NCBI GenBank assembly: GCA_036583965.1 | Contig: JAZBQD010000001.1 | Span: forward strand, 25,144,597-25,208,596 | Direction: 5' to 3' | DNA from: Prunella strophiata | Taxonomy: Eukaryota > Chordata > Aves > Passeriformes > Prunellidae | DNA length: 64,000 bases | Shown: piece after piece, positions 63,401 through 64,000 of the stretch | Layout of the letters: every line of letters begins with the position of its first letter | Position numbering within the stretch: position 1 is the first letter of the stretch | Translations under genes and position numbers: made by a program | Notes under the pieces: generated by a model | What the model was told of the DNA's origin: nothing | The model's input: only the letters and a program-made list of their open reading frames with translations | Databases searched by the model: none

Positions 63401-64000
63401 TACCTGGCTGCCATTGTGCAGACCATGCCACCATTTGGGGGGGGGATATAAAGCTTGGTTTTTGCAGAGCAGTTGTCCATGAGGGACAGGTGGGTGGCTT
63501 TAGGCAGTGATTTGGAAAGCTGCTTACTGCAATCCCTGTGCTCATTTTGGACAGGTACAGCTACATTGGGAAAAAAAAAAAAAAAAAAACCTAAACCAAA
63601 AAGAACCTCAATCAGTTTTGGAGACATTTTTGTCATTGCTTTAGGTCTGTGTGATGAGCTGAGAGCAATGGCCCTGCTGTAACCACTAACATATCCATGA
63701 GCTGCCATCACACCCATCTGTCAGAGCTCGGTGTTTCAGGAGCTGTCACCAGAGAGGAGTTTCCAGGGAAGTGATGTTTCTCTGCTCTTCCCTTAAATCC
63801 TTAACTGAAGGCAGGTGAAGGTGGCTGTAAATCCCCCTGGTGCTGCCCAGTCAGGGGACATCTCCACAGAGCTCAGAGCAATCCTTCCTGTGCCCCAGCC
63901 CCGAGACTGGTTTGCTGTGCTGACACATCCTTCAAAGAAAAGAAGAGAAATGGAAGAAGATGAGGTTTTGAGGCAGGTGTGTGCATGTGCTGGCTCCACA

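Larger units (their letters stand above)
54646..64000. other. Unique non-coding sequence apart from listed candidates
   Basis: No mobile element or coding gene is recognised. It holds A runs at 60760-60774 (15), 62412-62428 (17) and 63571-63589 (19), and a nine-G run at 63437-63445 next to ATATAAAG. Positions 55040-55200 and 61080-61400 look like plausible conserved non-coding elements but cannot be called from one sequence. Three splice-bounded minus-strand segments (55236-55320, 58971-59040 and 60399-60461) are listed separately. Confidence 0.5.

Noticed and set aside
63437..63452. Nine-G run followed by ATATAAAG, resembling a TATA promoter
   Set aside because: No coding exon or CpG enrichment follows, and such motifs occur by chance in AT-rich DNA.

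Overview
This window looks like a non-coding stretch of a passerine (songbird) nuclear genome. It is AT-rich and strongly CpG-poor, with no CpG island. Its only interspersed repeats are the bird type: several 5'-truncated CR1 LINE tails, a tRNA-Ile-derived SINE with a CR1-like tail (resembling the zebra-finch family TguSINE1), and a solo LTR resembling endogenous retrovirus LTRs known from passerines. I found no protein-coding exon I can recognise, no rRNA, tRNA or snRNA gene, and no bacterial-type operon or CRISPR array. The species assignment rests on remembered family signatures, not on a search.

Layout: 1-8.4 kb is unique sequence with one CR1 tail (about 6.3 kb). A 58-copy minisatellite with a 33-bp unit fills 8402-10304; every long open frame over it is a by-product of a unit length divisible by three. 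From 10.3 to 33.3 kb there is mostly unique sequence, two minus-strand CR1 tails (16.6 and 20.9 kb), an AT hairpin (14.7 kb) and a 115-bp pure G/T tract (22.3 kb). At 33372-33873 lies a run of 502 C flanked by an exact 20-bp direct repeat. It is most likely an assembly or gap-filling artefact rather than genome. A CR1 copy with 114 open codons of the ORF2 C-terminus sits at 35.85-36.27 kb, an AT-rich block follows at 36.8-37.5 kb, the SINE lies at 40.06-40.2 kb, and the LTR at about 42.47-42.93 kb. From 43 to 64 kb the sequence is unique apart from A/T homopolymers (the longest is 43 T at 49455-49497) and a pyrimidine-rich stretch at 54.5 kb.

No gene set works together here. The window is best read as intergenic or deep intronic. 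The points most worth a second look are the minisatellite (paired RUNX-like and E-box motifs in nearly every unit, and a sharp boundary between an indel-free and an indel-rich block), the poly-C insertion with its duplicated flank, and a weak candidate for a minus-strand spliced transcript (three splice-bounded segments at 60.4, 59.0 and 55.3 kb that share one open frame). I see no convincing new biological system.
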